Assembly (NCBI RefSeq): GCF_023913515.1
Contig: NZ_CP099391.1
Location: forward strand, 1,116,001 to 1,180,000
Direction of reading: 5' to 3'
DNA length: 64,000 nt
Origin: Natronococcus sp. CG52
GTDB lineage: Archaea; Halobacteriota; Halobacteria; Halobacteriales; Natrialbaceae
The position numbers and the translations under genes are program-made. Under the pieces are notes generated by a model. The model was given only the letters and a program-made list of their open reading frames with translations, made no database searches and was not told the DNA's origin. The stretch's first letter is position 1, and every line of letters begins with the position of its first letter. Positions 33,015 to 41,805 of the stretch are shown piece after piece.

Positions 33015-33430
33015 ATGCTTAGCCCGAACTCCCGCAGATCCTCCTTCCCCGGTTCGGTCACCATCTCGACGGTCCACTCCGGACTCCAGACGAGTCGCAG
33101 TTCCGCGTCCTCGACGCCCTCGACCGCGGCGGCCGCCTCCTCGACCTGGTCCGTGAGCATGTCTCGAGCCGGACAGCCCGAGTAGGTGAGCGTCATGTCG
33201 ACGGTCGCGACGCCGTCCTCGACGCTGACGCCGTAGATCAGCCCCAGGTCGACGATGCTGATCGGCATCTCGGGGTCCTCGATCTCGTAGAGGGCGTCCC
33301 ACACGTCGGTCTCGAGGCCGGTCGCGTCCTCGCCGGTCGCGGGAAGGTCGTCGGCACCCTCACCCTCGCGGTAGTCGGTGTACGCGCAGGGCGCGGCGTC
33401 GGTCTCGGAGTCCGGAGTGTTGCTGCTCAT
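33011..33430 (-). CDS. paaD: PaaD DUF59/MIP18-domain protein
   Basis: 139 residues from ATG 33430. The DUF59 core reads ALYEIEDPEMPISIVDLGLIYG, then VDMTLTYSGCPARDMLTDQV with the conserved Cys of this Fe-S-assembly family. Bacterial PaaD has this domain joined to a zinc ribbon; here the ribbon is the next gene. It assists maturation of the PaaABC ring-1,2-epoxidase. The start is preferred because it overlaps paaC by 4 bases. Confidence 0.9.
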   Translation of the reverse strand: MSSNTPDSETDAAPCAYTDYREGEGADDLPATGEDATGLETDVWDALYEIEDPEMPISIVDLGLIYGVSVEDGVATVDMTLTYSGCPARDMLTDQVEEAAAAVEGVEDAELRLVWSPEWTVEMVTEPGKEDLREFGLSI

Positions 33431-34287
33431 TCTGGTTTGTCCATGATTTTGGTCGTCTCGCTGCGCCCGAGTTCGCGGTAGGTGCGGGTAAACTCGTCGT
33501 AGAGGTCGAACCACGCGTCGGTGTGCGAGCCGTCCCGTCCGCGCTCCTCGGGGAGCATCTCCTCGGTGATCTCGAACGTCTCGTCGTCCACCTGCGCGTC
33601 GACCGGCAGTTCGAGGTCGAGCGATTCGAGGTAGGGAACGACGTTCGAGAGCCACTCCTCGCCCAGCTCCTCGAGGGTCGCGTCGCGAAGCCCGAGGTCG
33701 ACGATATCGGCCTCGACGTTCGGATCGACCGGCTCGAAGATAGTGAGTGCGTACGGGAACAGCCGGTCGAGCGCGTCCTGCAGGCGCTCGTGGCCCTCGT
33801 CGCCGTCGGCGAGCCGTTCCAGCCAGCTCTGGGCGTGCTCTAAGTGGTACCCCTCCTCGCTCCGGATCTTGCCGACGCGGTCGGCAATCTTCGGGTACGT
33901 CGACTCCTCGAGCGCCTCGAGGCGAAGCTTTTCGGCGACGTCGTAGAGGTACGACCGAAGGATCGGGTCGGCCCAGTCACCGTCCTCGAACGGGAGTTCG
34001 ACGAGCGTGCTGTGGCGGAAGTCCGCAGGGTCGCGCTCGTACACCAGATCCTGCTCCTCGAAGCCGAGGTCCCCCAGGACGTCGTACCACAGGCGAGCGT
34101 GACCGAGTTCGTCCTGGGCATTGTTCGCCAGCGCGAGGTCGGACTCGAGGCTGGGTGCCCGGACCTGCCACTCGGTGTACCGTTCGGCCAGCACGAACTC
34201 GTCGTCGCCCAGCCGCTTCAGCAGGGTCTCGAGGGCGTCGCGTTCGCGCCCGTCGAGTTCGTCGGGATTCTCGAGGGACGCCGCCAT
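33427..34287 (-). CDS. paaC: 1,2-phenylacetyl-CoA epoxidase subunit PaaC
   Basis: 286 residues. Ferritin-like helical protein with NNAQDELGHARLWYDVLGDLG near residue 40 and an IRSEEGYHLEHAQSWLERLA segment near residue 140. In the bacterial complex PaaC is the structural, catalytically inactive partner of PaaA. It overlaps paaB by one base and paaD by 4, forming the unit paaA-paaB-paaC-paaD-zinc ribbon-paaK. Confidence 0.93.
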   Translation of the reverse strand: MAASLENPDELDGRERDALETLLKRLGDDEFVLAERYTEWQVRAPSLESDLALANNAQDELGHARLWYDVLGDLGFEEQDLVYERDPADFRHSTLVELPFEDGDWADPILRSYLYDVAEKLRLEALEESTYPKIADRVGKIRSEEGYHLEHAQSWLERLADGDEGHERLQDALDRLFPYALTIFEPVDPNVEADIVDLGLRDATLEELGEEWLSNVVPYLESLDLELPVDAQVDDETFEITEEMLPEERGRDGSHTDAWFDLYDEFTRTYRELGRSETTKIMDKPE

Positions 34288-34604
34288 CAGTCGTCACCCC
34301 GCTGTCTCTCGGCGGTGGCCTGCTCGCCTTCGGATTCGACGACTTCGCGTGCGTCCTCGCCGGTGGTGTTGTACGCGGTCGCCCACCGGTAAGCCTTGTC
34401 GGTCGTCCCGCCGAAGGCGACGTCGTCCGCGTCGATCTCGCCGATTTCATCCCTGGGGACGACCCAGAGGCTGTTGGTCGGCTTACGGCGGCCGTGCTGT
34501 ACGGCCGCGAACTGCTTCGCCATCTCGCGGTCCGGCGCGTGGACGTTTCCACAGTGGGCGTGGTAGCCTCCGGTTTTCTCCTGCCGGAACACTTCCCAGA
34601 TCAT
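34287..34604 (-). CDS. paaB: 1,2-phenylacetyl-CoA epoxidase subunit PaaB
   Basis: 105 residues, the usual PaaB size. It starts MIWEVFRQEKTGGYHAHCGN and contains MAKQFAAVQHGRRKPTNSLWVVPRDEI, a pattern specific to PaaB. In bacteria PaaB bridges PaaAC subcomplexes. An acidic tail (ESEGEQATAERQRGDD) is halophile-like. Two bases separate it from paaA. Confidence 0.93.
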   Translation of the reverse strand: MIWEVFRQEKTGGYHAHCGNVHAPDREMAKQFAAVQHGRRKPTNSLWVVPRDEIGEIDADDVAFGGTTDKAYRWATAYNTTGEDAREVVESEGEQATAERQRGDD

Positions 34605-34606
34605 GG

Positions 34607-35548
34607 TCAGTCGGCCGCCTGCGGCGCGTGGCCGCCGGCGGCTACGGTGTCGCTCTCGATCGTGTCACGAACCCACTGCACCGCCTCCTGTGCGGCCTTC
34701 CGGCCGTTGATCTGCTCGAGACCCGGCTCGTAGTCGTTCTTCGCGATCGTGAAGAACTCGTCCCAGTCGAGGTCGTCCTCCTCGACCTCGTAAGTGCCGT
34801 CGTCTCGCTCGCGAATGCGCGGCTCGTCGGGGATCTCGAGGCCGTACTTCCGCGCTTTCGGAATGTACTGATCGAGGAAGGCGTTGCGCAGCGCGTCGTT
34901 GGACTGCTGTTTCAGCCCGACCGAGGCCGCGAAGTCGTGGTGCGTGCTCTTGTCGTCGGTCGGCCCGAAGAACTGGATGATGCGGGGCCACCACTCCTCG
35001 AAGGCCTCCTGGGTCATCTGCTGTTCCTTGCGCGAGCCCGTCATAAGCTCTTTGAGGATGTCCTCGCCGTGTTTGACGTGGAACCCCTCCTCGAAGCAGA
35101 CCTTGTCCATCGCGTGGGCGTAGGGCTCCCAGCTGGTCCGTCGGAGCGTCGCCTGCCGGCGCATCGCAGCCCCGTCGACGAAGAAGGCGATCATCGGCGT
35201 CTCGACCCAGTCGTTCATCTCGTAGTGGAAACAGTTGAGGAACTTCCCGTCGCCGTTGGCGAGGTCGCCTAACATCTCTTCGCGGGTCTTGACTCCGAGC
35301 GACTCCGCCGCCCGGTAGAGCAACTGGCCGTGCCCGATCTCGTCCTGTACTTTCGCCGAGAACGCCAGCTTTCGGTCGATGCTCGGCGACTGCCGGATGA
35401 ACGGTCGCTCGAGATACGCACCCATGATCTCGCTGTTCGCGTGGAACTCGATCATCCGAGTCGCCGCCTTCCGGTACTCCTCCGGAAGGTCGTCCGCGGG
35501 GCTGAACTCCCGCGGCCCCGCGCGTTCTTTGACTGTGTCCAGGTCCAT
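34607..35548 (-). CDS. paaA: 1,2-phenylacetyl-CoA epoxidase catalytic subunit PaaA
   Basis: 313 residues. Diiron ferritin-like oxygenase: first Glu/His ligands in FSAKVQDEIGHGQLLYRAAE (DExxH) near residue 70 and a second pair in the EEGFHVKHGEDIL region near residue 155. It epoxidises the ring of phenylacetyl-CoA with O2. First gene of the paaABCD unit; divergent from the HTH_10 regulator across a 99-base intergenic region. No paaE reductase gene is in the unit. Confidence 0.95.
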   Translation of the reverse strand: MDLDTVKERAGPREFSPADDLPEEYRKAATRMIEFHANSEIMGAYLERPFIRQSPSIDRKLAFSAKVQDEIGHGQLLYRAAESLGVKTREEMLGDLANGDGKFLNCFHYEMNDWVETPMIAFFVDGAAMRRQATLRRTSWEPYAHAMDKVCFEEGFHVKHGEDILKELMTGSRKEQQMTQEAFEEWWPRIIQFFGPTDDKSTHHDFAASVGLKQQSNDALRNAFLDQYIPKARKYGLEIPDEPRIRERDDGTYEVEEDDLDWDEFFTIAKNDYEPGLEQINGRKAAQEAVQWVRDTIESDTVAAGGHAPQAAD

Positions 35549-35647
35549 GGTCTCATTATAAACTACGACAGTTACGTCCTTAGCAGTTGACCGCCATATA
35601 ACTTGGTTTTAAATACGGGCGGCGCGTGGGGTAATCCATAGTTCGAC
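35549..35647. promoter_or_regulatory. Divergent promoter region between paaA and the HTH_10 regulator
   Basis: 99 AT-rich bases. TATA-like elements: TTTTAAATA at ~35606-35614 (34 bases before the regulator ATG at 35648) and, for the minus strand, TTATAT at ~35597-35602 about 50 bases before paaA. The layout suggests the regulator controls both directions. Inferred from position and base composition only. Confidence 0.45.
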
Positions 35648-36286
35648 ATGATCGACGAGTGTCTCGCCGTGGAGTTCAGGGTCCGAAACGACGACTGTCC
35701 GCTCTCGGAGGCGACGCGAGCGGTCGACGTCGAAATCGACGCCCGGGCGCCACAGCGACGCAGCGACGGCTACGACCTCCTCCAGTTCAGTTCGCCGACT
35801 GCCGACTCGCTCACGGACGTCCTCGATAACGACGATCGAATCTCGTACCTCCACGTCTCGAGAACCGACGGCCGCTCGCGGTACCGGTGCCTGTCGAAAC
35901 AGCCCTGTGTCGTCCGTCGGCTGATCGACGGCGGACTCATAGTCGAGACCCTGCGCTACCGCGACGGTGCGGCGATGATCTTCGGTGCGGTCGTCGGGCG
36001 CGACGTCCTCAAGGGGGTCATGGAAGCCGCCGGCGAGACCGTCGGCGTCAAACTCGAGCGGGTTTACCCCCTCCAGTCGGAGGCAACGGAGTCGCCCGGC
36101 CAGCGGTGGGATCTCACGCCGGCCCAGGAGGAGTGCATCCGGACGGCTCTCGAGATCGGGTACTTCGAGATCCCGCGACAGGCCAGTTCCGAGGCGGTCG
36201 CCGACGAACTGGGGATCAGCAAGTCGGCGTTTCTCGAGCGGCTCCGCCGCGCCGAGGCGTCGCTGTTCCGACAGATGTTCCGCTAG
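35648..36286 (+). CDS. HTH_10 (bacterio-opsin activator type) regulator, probable regulator of the paa genes
   Basis: 212 residues. Residues ~1-150 form the haloarchaeal Bat-type sensor domain (DLLQFSSPTADSLTDVLDN, MIFGAVVGRDVLKGVMEAAG); the C-terminal HTH_10 reads LTPAQEECIRTALEIGYFEI, then SSEAVADELGISKSAFLERL, the typical end of this family. It lies directly opposite paaA and next to a PaaI thioesterase, so control of phenylacetate catabolism is likely; the ligand (perhaps an aryl-CoA) is unknown. Confidence 0.88.
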   Translation: MIDECLAVEFRVRNDDCPLSEATRAVDVEIDARAPQRRSDGYDLLQFSSPTADSLTDVLDNDDRISYLHVSRTDGRSRYRCLSKQPCVVRRLIDGGLIVETLRYRDGAAMIFGAVVGRDVLKGVMEAAGETVGVKLERVYPLQSEATESPGQRWDLTPAQEECIRTALEIGYFEIPRQASSEAVADELGISKSAFLERLRRAEASLFRQMFR

Positions 36287-36318
36287 ATATATCCACTCGG
36301 AAGCCGCTGTGCCAAGGT

Positions 36319-36705
36319 ATGACGGACCAGATTCGACAGCACGTCGAGGACGACGCCTACTGCGAGACGCTCGGAATCGAACTCCGCTCGCTGGAACCGG
36401 GGCTGGCGCGGACTCGACTCGAGGTCACCGACGATCTGACGAACTTCCACGGCACCCCTCACGGAGGGGCGATCTACTCGCTGGCCGATGCGGCGTTCGC
36501 CGCCGCGTCGAACTCCCGCGGAGAGACGGCAGTCGCGCTCGAGACGAACATCTCGTACCTCGAGGCGGTCGACGTCGGGACCGAACTCACCGCGACGGCG
36601 ACGGAGACCCACGAGTCGGGCCGGACCGCCGAGTACCAGGTCGTCGTCACCGACGAGGACGAAGAACGGATCGCGACGTTTCGCGGACGGGTCTACAAAC
36701 CGTGA
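36319..36705 (+). CDS. paaI: PaaI-type hotdog thioesterase (second copy)
   Basis: 128 residues. Active-site signature NFHGTPHGGAIYSLADAAFA (HGG near residues 50-52 with the Asp in ADAAF) is closer to classical PaaI than the gene at 30980. It hydrolyses hydroxyphenylacetyl-CoA-type esters. It starts 32 bases after the regulator on the same strand, probably cotranscribed, and is convergent with livF. Confidence 0.9.
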   Translation: MTDQIRQHVEDDAYCETLGIELRSLEPGLARTRLEVTDDLTNFHGTPHGGAIYSLADAAFAAASNSRGETAVALETNISYLEAVDVGTELTATATETHESGRTAEYQVVVTDEDEERIATFRGRVYKP

Positions 36706-36713
36706 GGAGCTGA

Positions 36714-37436
36714 TCAGGCGGTGACGCCGAGGTATCTGTCGAGGATCTCCTCGTCGTCCTCGAGTTCGGCGGACGTCCCCTCGTAGACGATCTCGCCCTG
36801 GTTGATGAGGTAGTTCCGGTCGGCGAGTTCGAGACAGACGTGGACGTTCTGCTCGACCAGCAGGACGGTGATGCCCCGCTCGTTGAGGTCCTCGACGATG
36901 TCCATCACGTCCCGGACGATGTAGGGGGCGAGCCCCTCCGTCGGTTCGTCGAGCAGGATGAGGTCGGCGCCGCCGACGAGTGCGCGCGCGATGGCGAGCA
37001 TCTGTTGTTCGCCGCCCGAGAGCGACGAGCCGGGATTCGAGGCCCGCTCCTGCAGATTCTCGAACATCTCGAGCGCCTCCCCCACCGAGAGGGAATCGAC
37101 GTCCGGCGACCCGCCGTAGTCGGCGAGTTCGAGGTTCTCCTTCACGGTGAGCTCCGGGAAGATCCGGCGCTCCTCCGGCACGAGCGCGAGCCCCCGTTGA
37201 ACGGTCTCCGTGGCCTCGAGAGCCGTGATATCCGTGCCGCGATAGGTAACGGTCCCGCTCGTCGGGGTGAGGATGCCGACGATGGAGCGCAGCGTCGTCG
37301 TCTTGCCGGCCCCGTTGCGGCCGACCAGCGAGACGACCTCGCCCTCGCCGACCGACAGCGACAGGTCCCGAAGTACCCGGGTCTCGCCGTACCCCGCGTC
37401 GACGTTCTCGAGGTCGAGCAGCGGATCGGCGCTCAT
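36714..37436 (-). CDS. livF: ABC transporter ATP-binding protein LivF
   Basis: 240 residues from ATG 37436. Walker A GRNGAGKTTTLRS near residue 40, ABC signature LSGGEQQMLAIARAL near residue 140, Walker B LILLDEPTEGLAP, then the switch His region VLLVEQNVHVC. Size and motifs match LivF of the branched-chain amino-acid type (HAAT family). It overlaps livG by 4 bases. With the paa genes beside it, the cargo may be an aromatic acid rather than an amino acid. Confidence 0.93.
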   Translation of the reverse strand: MSADPLLDLENVDAGYGETRVLRDLSLSVGEGEVVSLVGRNGAGKTTTLRSIVGILTPTSGTVTYRGTDITALEATETVQRGLALVPEERRIFPELTVKENLELADYGGSPDVDSLSVGEALEMFENLQERASNPGSSLSGGEQQMLAIARALVGGADLILLDEPTEGLAPYIVRDVMDIVEDLNERGITVLLVEQNVHVCLELADRNYLINQGEIVYEGTSAELEDDEEILDRYLGVTA

Positions 37437-38233
37437 TCGACCATCCCTCCGAGGTAGGCGTCCTGTACGTCTCGGTTCTCGGCGATCTCCTCCGGCGTCC
37501 CCTCCGCGAGGATCTCGCCCCGGTTCAACACGGTGATGCGGTCTGAGAGTTCCATGACGAGTTCGATATCGTGTTCGATGAGCAACAGCGTCTGGTCGAC
37601 CAGCACGTCCTCGATCAGTTCGATCGTTCCCTGCGTCTCCTCGACGCTCATGCCGGCCGTCGGTTCGTCGAACAGCACCAGATCGGGATCGGTCGCGAGG
37701 ACGACGCCGATCTCGAGCCGCCGCTTGTCGCCGTAGGCGAGCGCGCTCGCCGTCTCGTCGGCGACGTCGAGGAGGCCGATCTGCTGAAGGACGTGATCCG
37801 TCCGTTCGTTCATCTCGTCGTACCGATCGGTCGGTTTGAACAGCGACTCGAGGAAGTTGTAGCGATCTCGGTTGATCGACTGGGCGGCCAGCCGAACGTT
37901 TTCGCGGACGGTGAGCCCGCCAAAAATATTCGAGATCTGGAACGATCGTCCCATCCCCAGTCGAACCCGTTCGGCGGGCGAGCGGCCGGAGACCTCCTCG
38001 CCGTCGAAGTAGATCGAACCGTCCGTAATCGGTAACGCGCCGGTGATCAGGTTGAACAGCGTGGTCTTGCCGGCGCCGTTCGGACCGATGATGCTCCGGA
38101 ACTCCCTCTGCTCGACGGTCAGATCGATCCGGTCGATGGCCGTAAACTGACCGAACTGCTTGACCAACCCCTCCGTTCGAAGGATCGTACGGTCGTCGGA
38201 CCGTCGGTCGGCTGCTGACGTTTCCATCGCCAT
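37433..38233 (-). CDS. livG: ABC transporter ATP-binding protein LivG
   Basis: 266 residues. Walker A GPNGAGKTTLFNLI near residue 50, a family-specific RTFQ-like region here GMGRSFQISNIFGGLTV, signature LAYGDKRRLEIGVVLATDP, Walker B LVLFDEPTAGMS, and IEHDIELVMEL. Typical LivG. Its ATG overlaps the stop of the fused permease gene by one base, and livF follows with a 4-base overlap, so the liv genes form one operon. Confidence 0.93.
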   Translation of the reverse strand: MAMETSAADRRSDDRTILRTEGLVKQFGQFTAIDRIDLTVEQREFRSIIGPNGAGKTTLFNLITGALPITDGSIYFDGEEVSGRSPAERVRLGMGRSFQISNIFGGLTVRENVRLAAQSINRDRYNFLESLFKPTDRYDEMNERTDHVLQQIGLLDVADETASALAYGDKRRLEIGVVLATDPDLVLFDEPTAGMSVEETQGTIELIEDVLVDQTLLLIEHDIELVMELSDRITVLNRGEILAEGTPEEIAENRDVQDAYLGGMVE

Positions 38234-40200
38234 CAGTCGTCACCTCTGACGCTCGAGTCGTCGGACACGGGTTTCGGCCCCGGACCCGACCCGCCGGTCA
38301 GGTAGGGCGCGAGCTGACCCGGTAGCGAGACCAGCCCTTGCGGGAGGAAGATGACGAACAGGACGAAGATCGTCCCGAGCACCAGCCGCCACCGAGCGGT
38401 GAATCCGGTGAGGACCTCCTCGAGGCCGAAGAAGACGGCCGAACCGATGATCGGCCCGTAGAGCGTCCCCATTCCGCCGAGGATGACCATAACGATCACC
38501 TCGCCGGAGTGCAGCCAGTAGGCGAACGACGGCGTCGCGTACCCCGAGTTGAGCGTGAACAACGCCCCGGCCAGCCCGGCTAACGCGCCGCTGATGACGA
38601 ACGCACGACGCTTGTAGATCGTCGTCCTGTAGCCGATGAACGTGGCCCGCTGCTCGTTCTCGCGGATGGACTTCAGAACGGTTCCGAACGGGGAGTTGAG
38701 CATCCGTCGGGTGAGCAGGAACGAGACGACGAGCGCCGCCAGTGCGACGTAGTAGAACAGCGACTGACCGGTTAGCGCCACCGGACCGACGAAGACGCCG
38801 ATGTCGGAGAGACTGACGCCCATCCCGGCGAGTCCGTAGTACGTCGACATGCCGAACAGCCCCTCGGATCCGCCGGTAACGTCGAGCCGGTACAGCATGT
38901 TGTAGAAGAGCTCGGCGAAGGCGAGGGTGATCATCGCGAAGTAGACTCCCGAGACGCGGATCGAGAGGTAGCCGACGATCCACGCGATCGCGGCGGAGAT
39001 GACGATCGCGAGTCCGACCGCAACGAACGCGGACTGGCTCACGTGCGACAGCGTGATCGCGACCGCGTACGCGCCGAGTCCGTAGAACAGGGCGTGACCG
39101 AGCGACACCAGCCCGGTGTATCCCATCACGAAGTCCAGACTGAGGGCGAACAGCCCCCAGATGATGATCTCGACCATGAACGTGACGGCGTACGCCGAGT
39201 ACAGCGTGCCCGCTCCGAGGGGAATCAGCGCGAGCAAACCGACCATCGCGAGTCCCAGTCGTCTCCGGGTCTGCGATTCGAGTATCCCGCCGCCGGAGCC
39301 GGTGAGGAGTTCACCGCTTCCCTCCCCTTCGTGCGTTTCGGTCCCGAACAGCCCGTGTGGACGGAGCAGGAGCACCGCGATCATCAGCAGGAAGATCACC
39401 ATCCCCTCGAAGATCGGCGCGTACGTCCGCAGCAGCGTCTGGATGAGTCCGACGAGGAGCCCGACGACGACGGCGCCCTTGAAGCTACCGAGCCCGCCGA
39501 TGACGACGATGACGAACGCCGGAATGATGACGGACATTCCCATTCCGGGACTGACCGTCTGGTACCCCCCGAGGATGATCCCGGCGACTGCGGCGAGGGC
39601 CGCGCCGCCGCCGAAGACGAGCGAATAGTACCGATCGATGTCGATTCCGAGGTTCCGGACCATCTGCCTGTCCTGCGACCCCGCGCGGATGATCAGTCCG
39701 TACCTGGTGTATTCGAGCATCGCCCAGACGGCAAACGCCATGACGCTGCCGAAGACGATGATGAACATGTTGTACACGCTGGCGTTGAGTCCGAAGACGC
39801 CGACCGTCCCCGACAGCGCCGCGGGGACGGCGAGGCTGACGTTCCCCGTCCCCCAGACGAGGTATATCAGGTCGTTTATCACCAGCACGAGGCCGAACGT
39901 GAGCAGGATGTGATAGAGCGGGTTCCTGCCGTACAGCGGTTGGACCGTGTACCGTTCGATCGCGACCCCGATGACGCCGACCAGAAGCGGAGCGACGAAC
40001 AACGCGATCAGGAACCCGGTACCACCGAACGGAACGACCAGCGCCAGCGCGAAGTACGCACCGAGCGCGAACAGTTCCCCGTGGGCGAAGTTGATAACGT
40101 GCATGACGCCGAAAATGACCGAGAGCCCGGCGGCCAGCAGCACGTAGACGATGCCGATCGTCAGGCCATCGAACAGCGCCTGTGGAAGTCCTCCGACCAT
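38233..40200 (-). CDS. Fused LivH-LivM permease of a branched-chain-type ABC transporter
   Basis: 655 residues. Residues 1-~290 are LivH (start MVGGLPQALFDGLTIGIVYV, EYTRYGLIIRAGSQDRQMVR coupling loop, FVIVVIGGLGSFKGAVVVG). Residues ~293-318 are a hydrophilic Gly/Glu linker (ETHEGEGSGELLTGSGGG). Residues ~320-640 are LivM (FALSLDFVMGYTGLVSLGHA, the RENEQRATFIGY coupling loop, and VIVMVILGGMGTLYGPIIGS). Normally two genes. The fused form supplies both membrane halves of the importer. Cargo is unproven; neighbouring paa genes favour phenylacetate or another aromatic acid. Confidence 0.92.
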   Translation of the reverse strand: MVGGLPQALFDGLTIGIVYVLLAAGLSVIFGVMHVINFAHGELFALGAYFALALVVPFGGTGFLIALFVAPLLVGVIGVAIERYTVQPLYGRNPLYHILLTFGLVLVINDLIYLVWGTGNVSLAVPAALSGTVGVFGLNASVYNMFIIVFGSVMAFAVWAMLEYTRYGLIIRAGSQDRQMVRNLGIDIDRYYSLVFGGGAALAAVAGIILGGYQTVSPGMGMSVIIPAFVIVVIGGLGSFKGAVVVGLLVGLIQTLLRTYAPIFEGMVIFLLMIAVLLLRPHGLFGTETHEGEGSGELLTGSGGGILESQTRRRLGLAMVGLLALIPLGAGTLYSAYAVTFMVEIIIWGLFALSLDFVMGYTGLVSLGHALFYGLGAYAVAITLSHVSQSAFVAVGLAIVISAAIAWIVGYLSIRVSGVYFAMITLAFAELFYNMLYRLDVTGGSEGLFGMSTYYGLAGMGVSLSDIGVFVGPVALTGQSLFYYVALAALVVSFLLTRRMLNSPFGTVLKSIRENEQRATFIGYRTTIYKRRAFVISGALAGLAGALFTLNSGYATPSFAYWLHSGEVIVMVILGGMGTLYGPIIGSAVFFGLEEVLTGFTARWRLVLGTIFVLFVIFLPQGLVSLPGQLAPYLTGGSGPGPKPVSDDSSVRGDD

Positions 40201-40230
40201 TGTTATAGGAATCGTCGCCTCGTGTGCTCG

Positions 40231-41493
40231 TTACAGGTCACAGCCCGTCTCCTCGCAGTCCGGTGCGGCGTCCGCTCCGGAGAGCTCCGTCAGGAGTTCG
40301 ACGTCGGCGAGTTCGCCGTCGTCCGGTTCGATGCACTCGCCCATCCAGACGGGATTCATCGCCTGGTGATCGCACTCCCTGAACTCGTTCGGGCCGAAGA
40401 TGGTGTCGTGTTCCATCCCCGAGAGCGTCTCTCCGACCTCCGTCGGGTCGTCCGATCCGGCCTCGCGGATCCCGTTCGCGACCATCCGGATCGACTCGTA
40501 GCCGACGCGAGAGAAGTTGTCCGGCGAGTCGTCGTACTCGCCTTCGTAGGCTTCGACGAACTCCTGGTTGTCGCCGGTCTCGATGTCGGGGATGTACCGG
40601 ACGCCGCTGTAAGTGTTGTACGCTCCCTCTCCGGCACCGGCCCGTACGGCCCGAAACGAGCCGGTGGTCGTCACGATCGGAATCTCGTCCTGTAGCCCGC
40701 GTGCGCCGGCCTGTGAGAGGAAGATCGCGAGGTCGGCCCCGGTCATCCCCACGATGAGCGCATCGGCCTCGTCGCTCGCGTCGGCAATCTGGCTGACGAA
40801 CGCCTCGAAGTCCGTCGAACCCGGATCAGAACGGGTGACGCCGATCTGCTCGTAGGAGTCGCTGATCGACTCCATTCGCGTCTCGACCTCGTTCAGGACC
40901 GATTGGCCGTAGGCGTAGTCCGCGATGTGATAGACGATCCGATCGCCGAACTCGTCAGCGGTCCACTGGGCCATCACCTCCGCGATCTGTGCCGTGTTCG
41001 TCTCGAACCGGAACACGTACTCGTTGCAGTTCTCCCCCGTGATCGAGACGTCCGCCGCACCCGGCGTGTAGAGAACCTCGTTCTCCGCGGCGAAGTCGTT
41101 GATCGCCAGCGCCGCCGAACTCGAGATGCAGCCGGTGATGAACCGTGCCTCGTCGGACTGGACCGCCTCCTGGGCTCGCTGTGTCGCTGTCGCCGGATCG
41201 AGCTGCGTGTCGTACTCGCTGTACTCGATCTCGAACTCGTACTCGTCGCTCTCGTTGATCTGCTGGATCGCGAGTTCGGTCCCCCGGTGTCGCTCTTTGG
41301 CGAGATCGCTGAACTCACCCGTGAACGGCTCGAGGACGCCGAACTGGACCGTCTCGAATTCCCCGTCACCATCGTCTATCTCGTTCGGATCTCCCACACA
41401 GCCGGCCAGACCGGTCAGTCCGGCAACGCCCCCTGCCGTGACGGCTCTGAGAATGTGCCGTCTACTCCCACGGTGTTTGCCATCTCTACTCAT
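40231..41493 (-). CDS. Substrate-binding protein of the branched-chain-type ABC transporter (LivK family, Tat lipoprotein)
   Basis: 420 residues from ATG 41493. The N-terminus has a twin-arginine signal (GSRRHILRAVTAGG) and a lipobox LAGC near residue 31, so it is exported folded and lipid-anchored. The periplasmic-binding fold type I follows: VQFGVLEPFTGEFSDLAKER, ITGCISSSAALAIND, VYHIADYAYGQSVLNE, DADALIVGMTGADLAIFL-like. It is the extracellular receptor for the LivFGHM system, 30 bases upstream of the permease gene. An alternative cargo is an amino acid; the paa neighbourhood suggests an aromatic acid. Confidence 0.9.
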   Translation of the reverse strand: MSRDGKHRGSRRHILRAVTAGGVAGLTGLAGCVGDPNEIDDGDGEFETVQFGVLEPFTGEFSDLAKERHRGTELAIQQINESDEYEFEIEYSEYDTQLDPATATQRAQEAVQSDEARFITGCISSSAALAINDFAAENEVLYTPGAADVSITGENCNEYVFRFETNTAQIAEVMAQWTADEFGDRIVYHIADYAYGQSVLNEVETRMESISDSYEQIGVTRSDPGSTDFEAFVSQIADASDEADALIVGMTGADLAIFLSQAGARGLQDEIPIVTTTGSFRAVRAGAGEGAYNTYSGVRYIPDIETGDNQEFVEAYEGEYDDSPDNFSRVGYESIRMVANGIREAGSDDPTEVGETLSGMEHDTIFGPNEFRECDHQAMNPVWMGECIEPDDGELADVELLTELSGADAAPDCEETGCDL

Positions 41494-41560
41494 AGACTCA
41501 GTTGAGTACAGTAGATCATAAAAACCGATACCCCTATATGGGGGTTTTATATTATAATTC
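41494..41560 (-). promoter_or_regulatory. Promoter region of the liv operon with a CCCCTATATGGGG palindrome
   Basis: On the minus strand a TATA-like TTATAATATAAAA lies ~50-65 bases before the livK ATG and TTTTTATG ~26 bases before it, so one or two start sites are possible. Between them, on the plus strand at 41530-41544, ACCCCTATATGGGGGT is an interrupted palindrome positioned where a repressor or activator could bind. Inferred from sequence. Confidence 0.45.
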
Positions 41561-41805
41561 GCCACGGCGCTGATACTGTTGAATGGAGAAACCGCCGCTA
41601 TTCGGCCTTTGTGCGGCCGTTTCATCGGACCGAGAACGATCACTAAAAAACGAGTTGTCGATTCGGTGATCGTCACTCGGCGTTCGCTCCCGGTCGTGCT
41701 GTCGTCTCTCTCCTCGGGCCGCAGTCGCAGGGGTGCTTCGCAGCGGCGGTCGAGGGTACTGTATTCACCCCGGAAATTATGGTGATCGGACACGGTCGAC
41801 ACAGT
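41561..41805. other. Intergenic region between livK and a UspA gene
   Basis: About 245 bases (312 with the promoter region above). No credible gene; short frames lack a start or family match. The last 30 bases (CGGAAATTATGGTGATCGG) contain AATTATGG, a weak TATA-like element for the UspA gene at 41806. Confidence 0.4.

Noticed and set aside
38233-40200. Two separate genes livH and livM joined by a missed stop
   Set aside because: The frame is continuous through a hydrophilic linker with no stop or good internal start and ribosome site, so a true fusion is the simpler reading.
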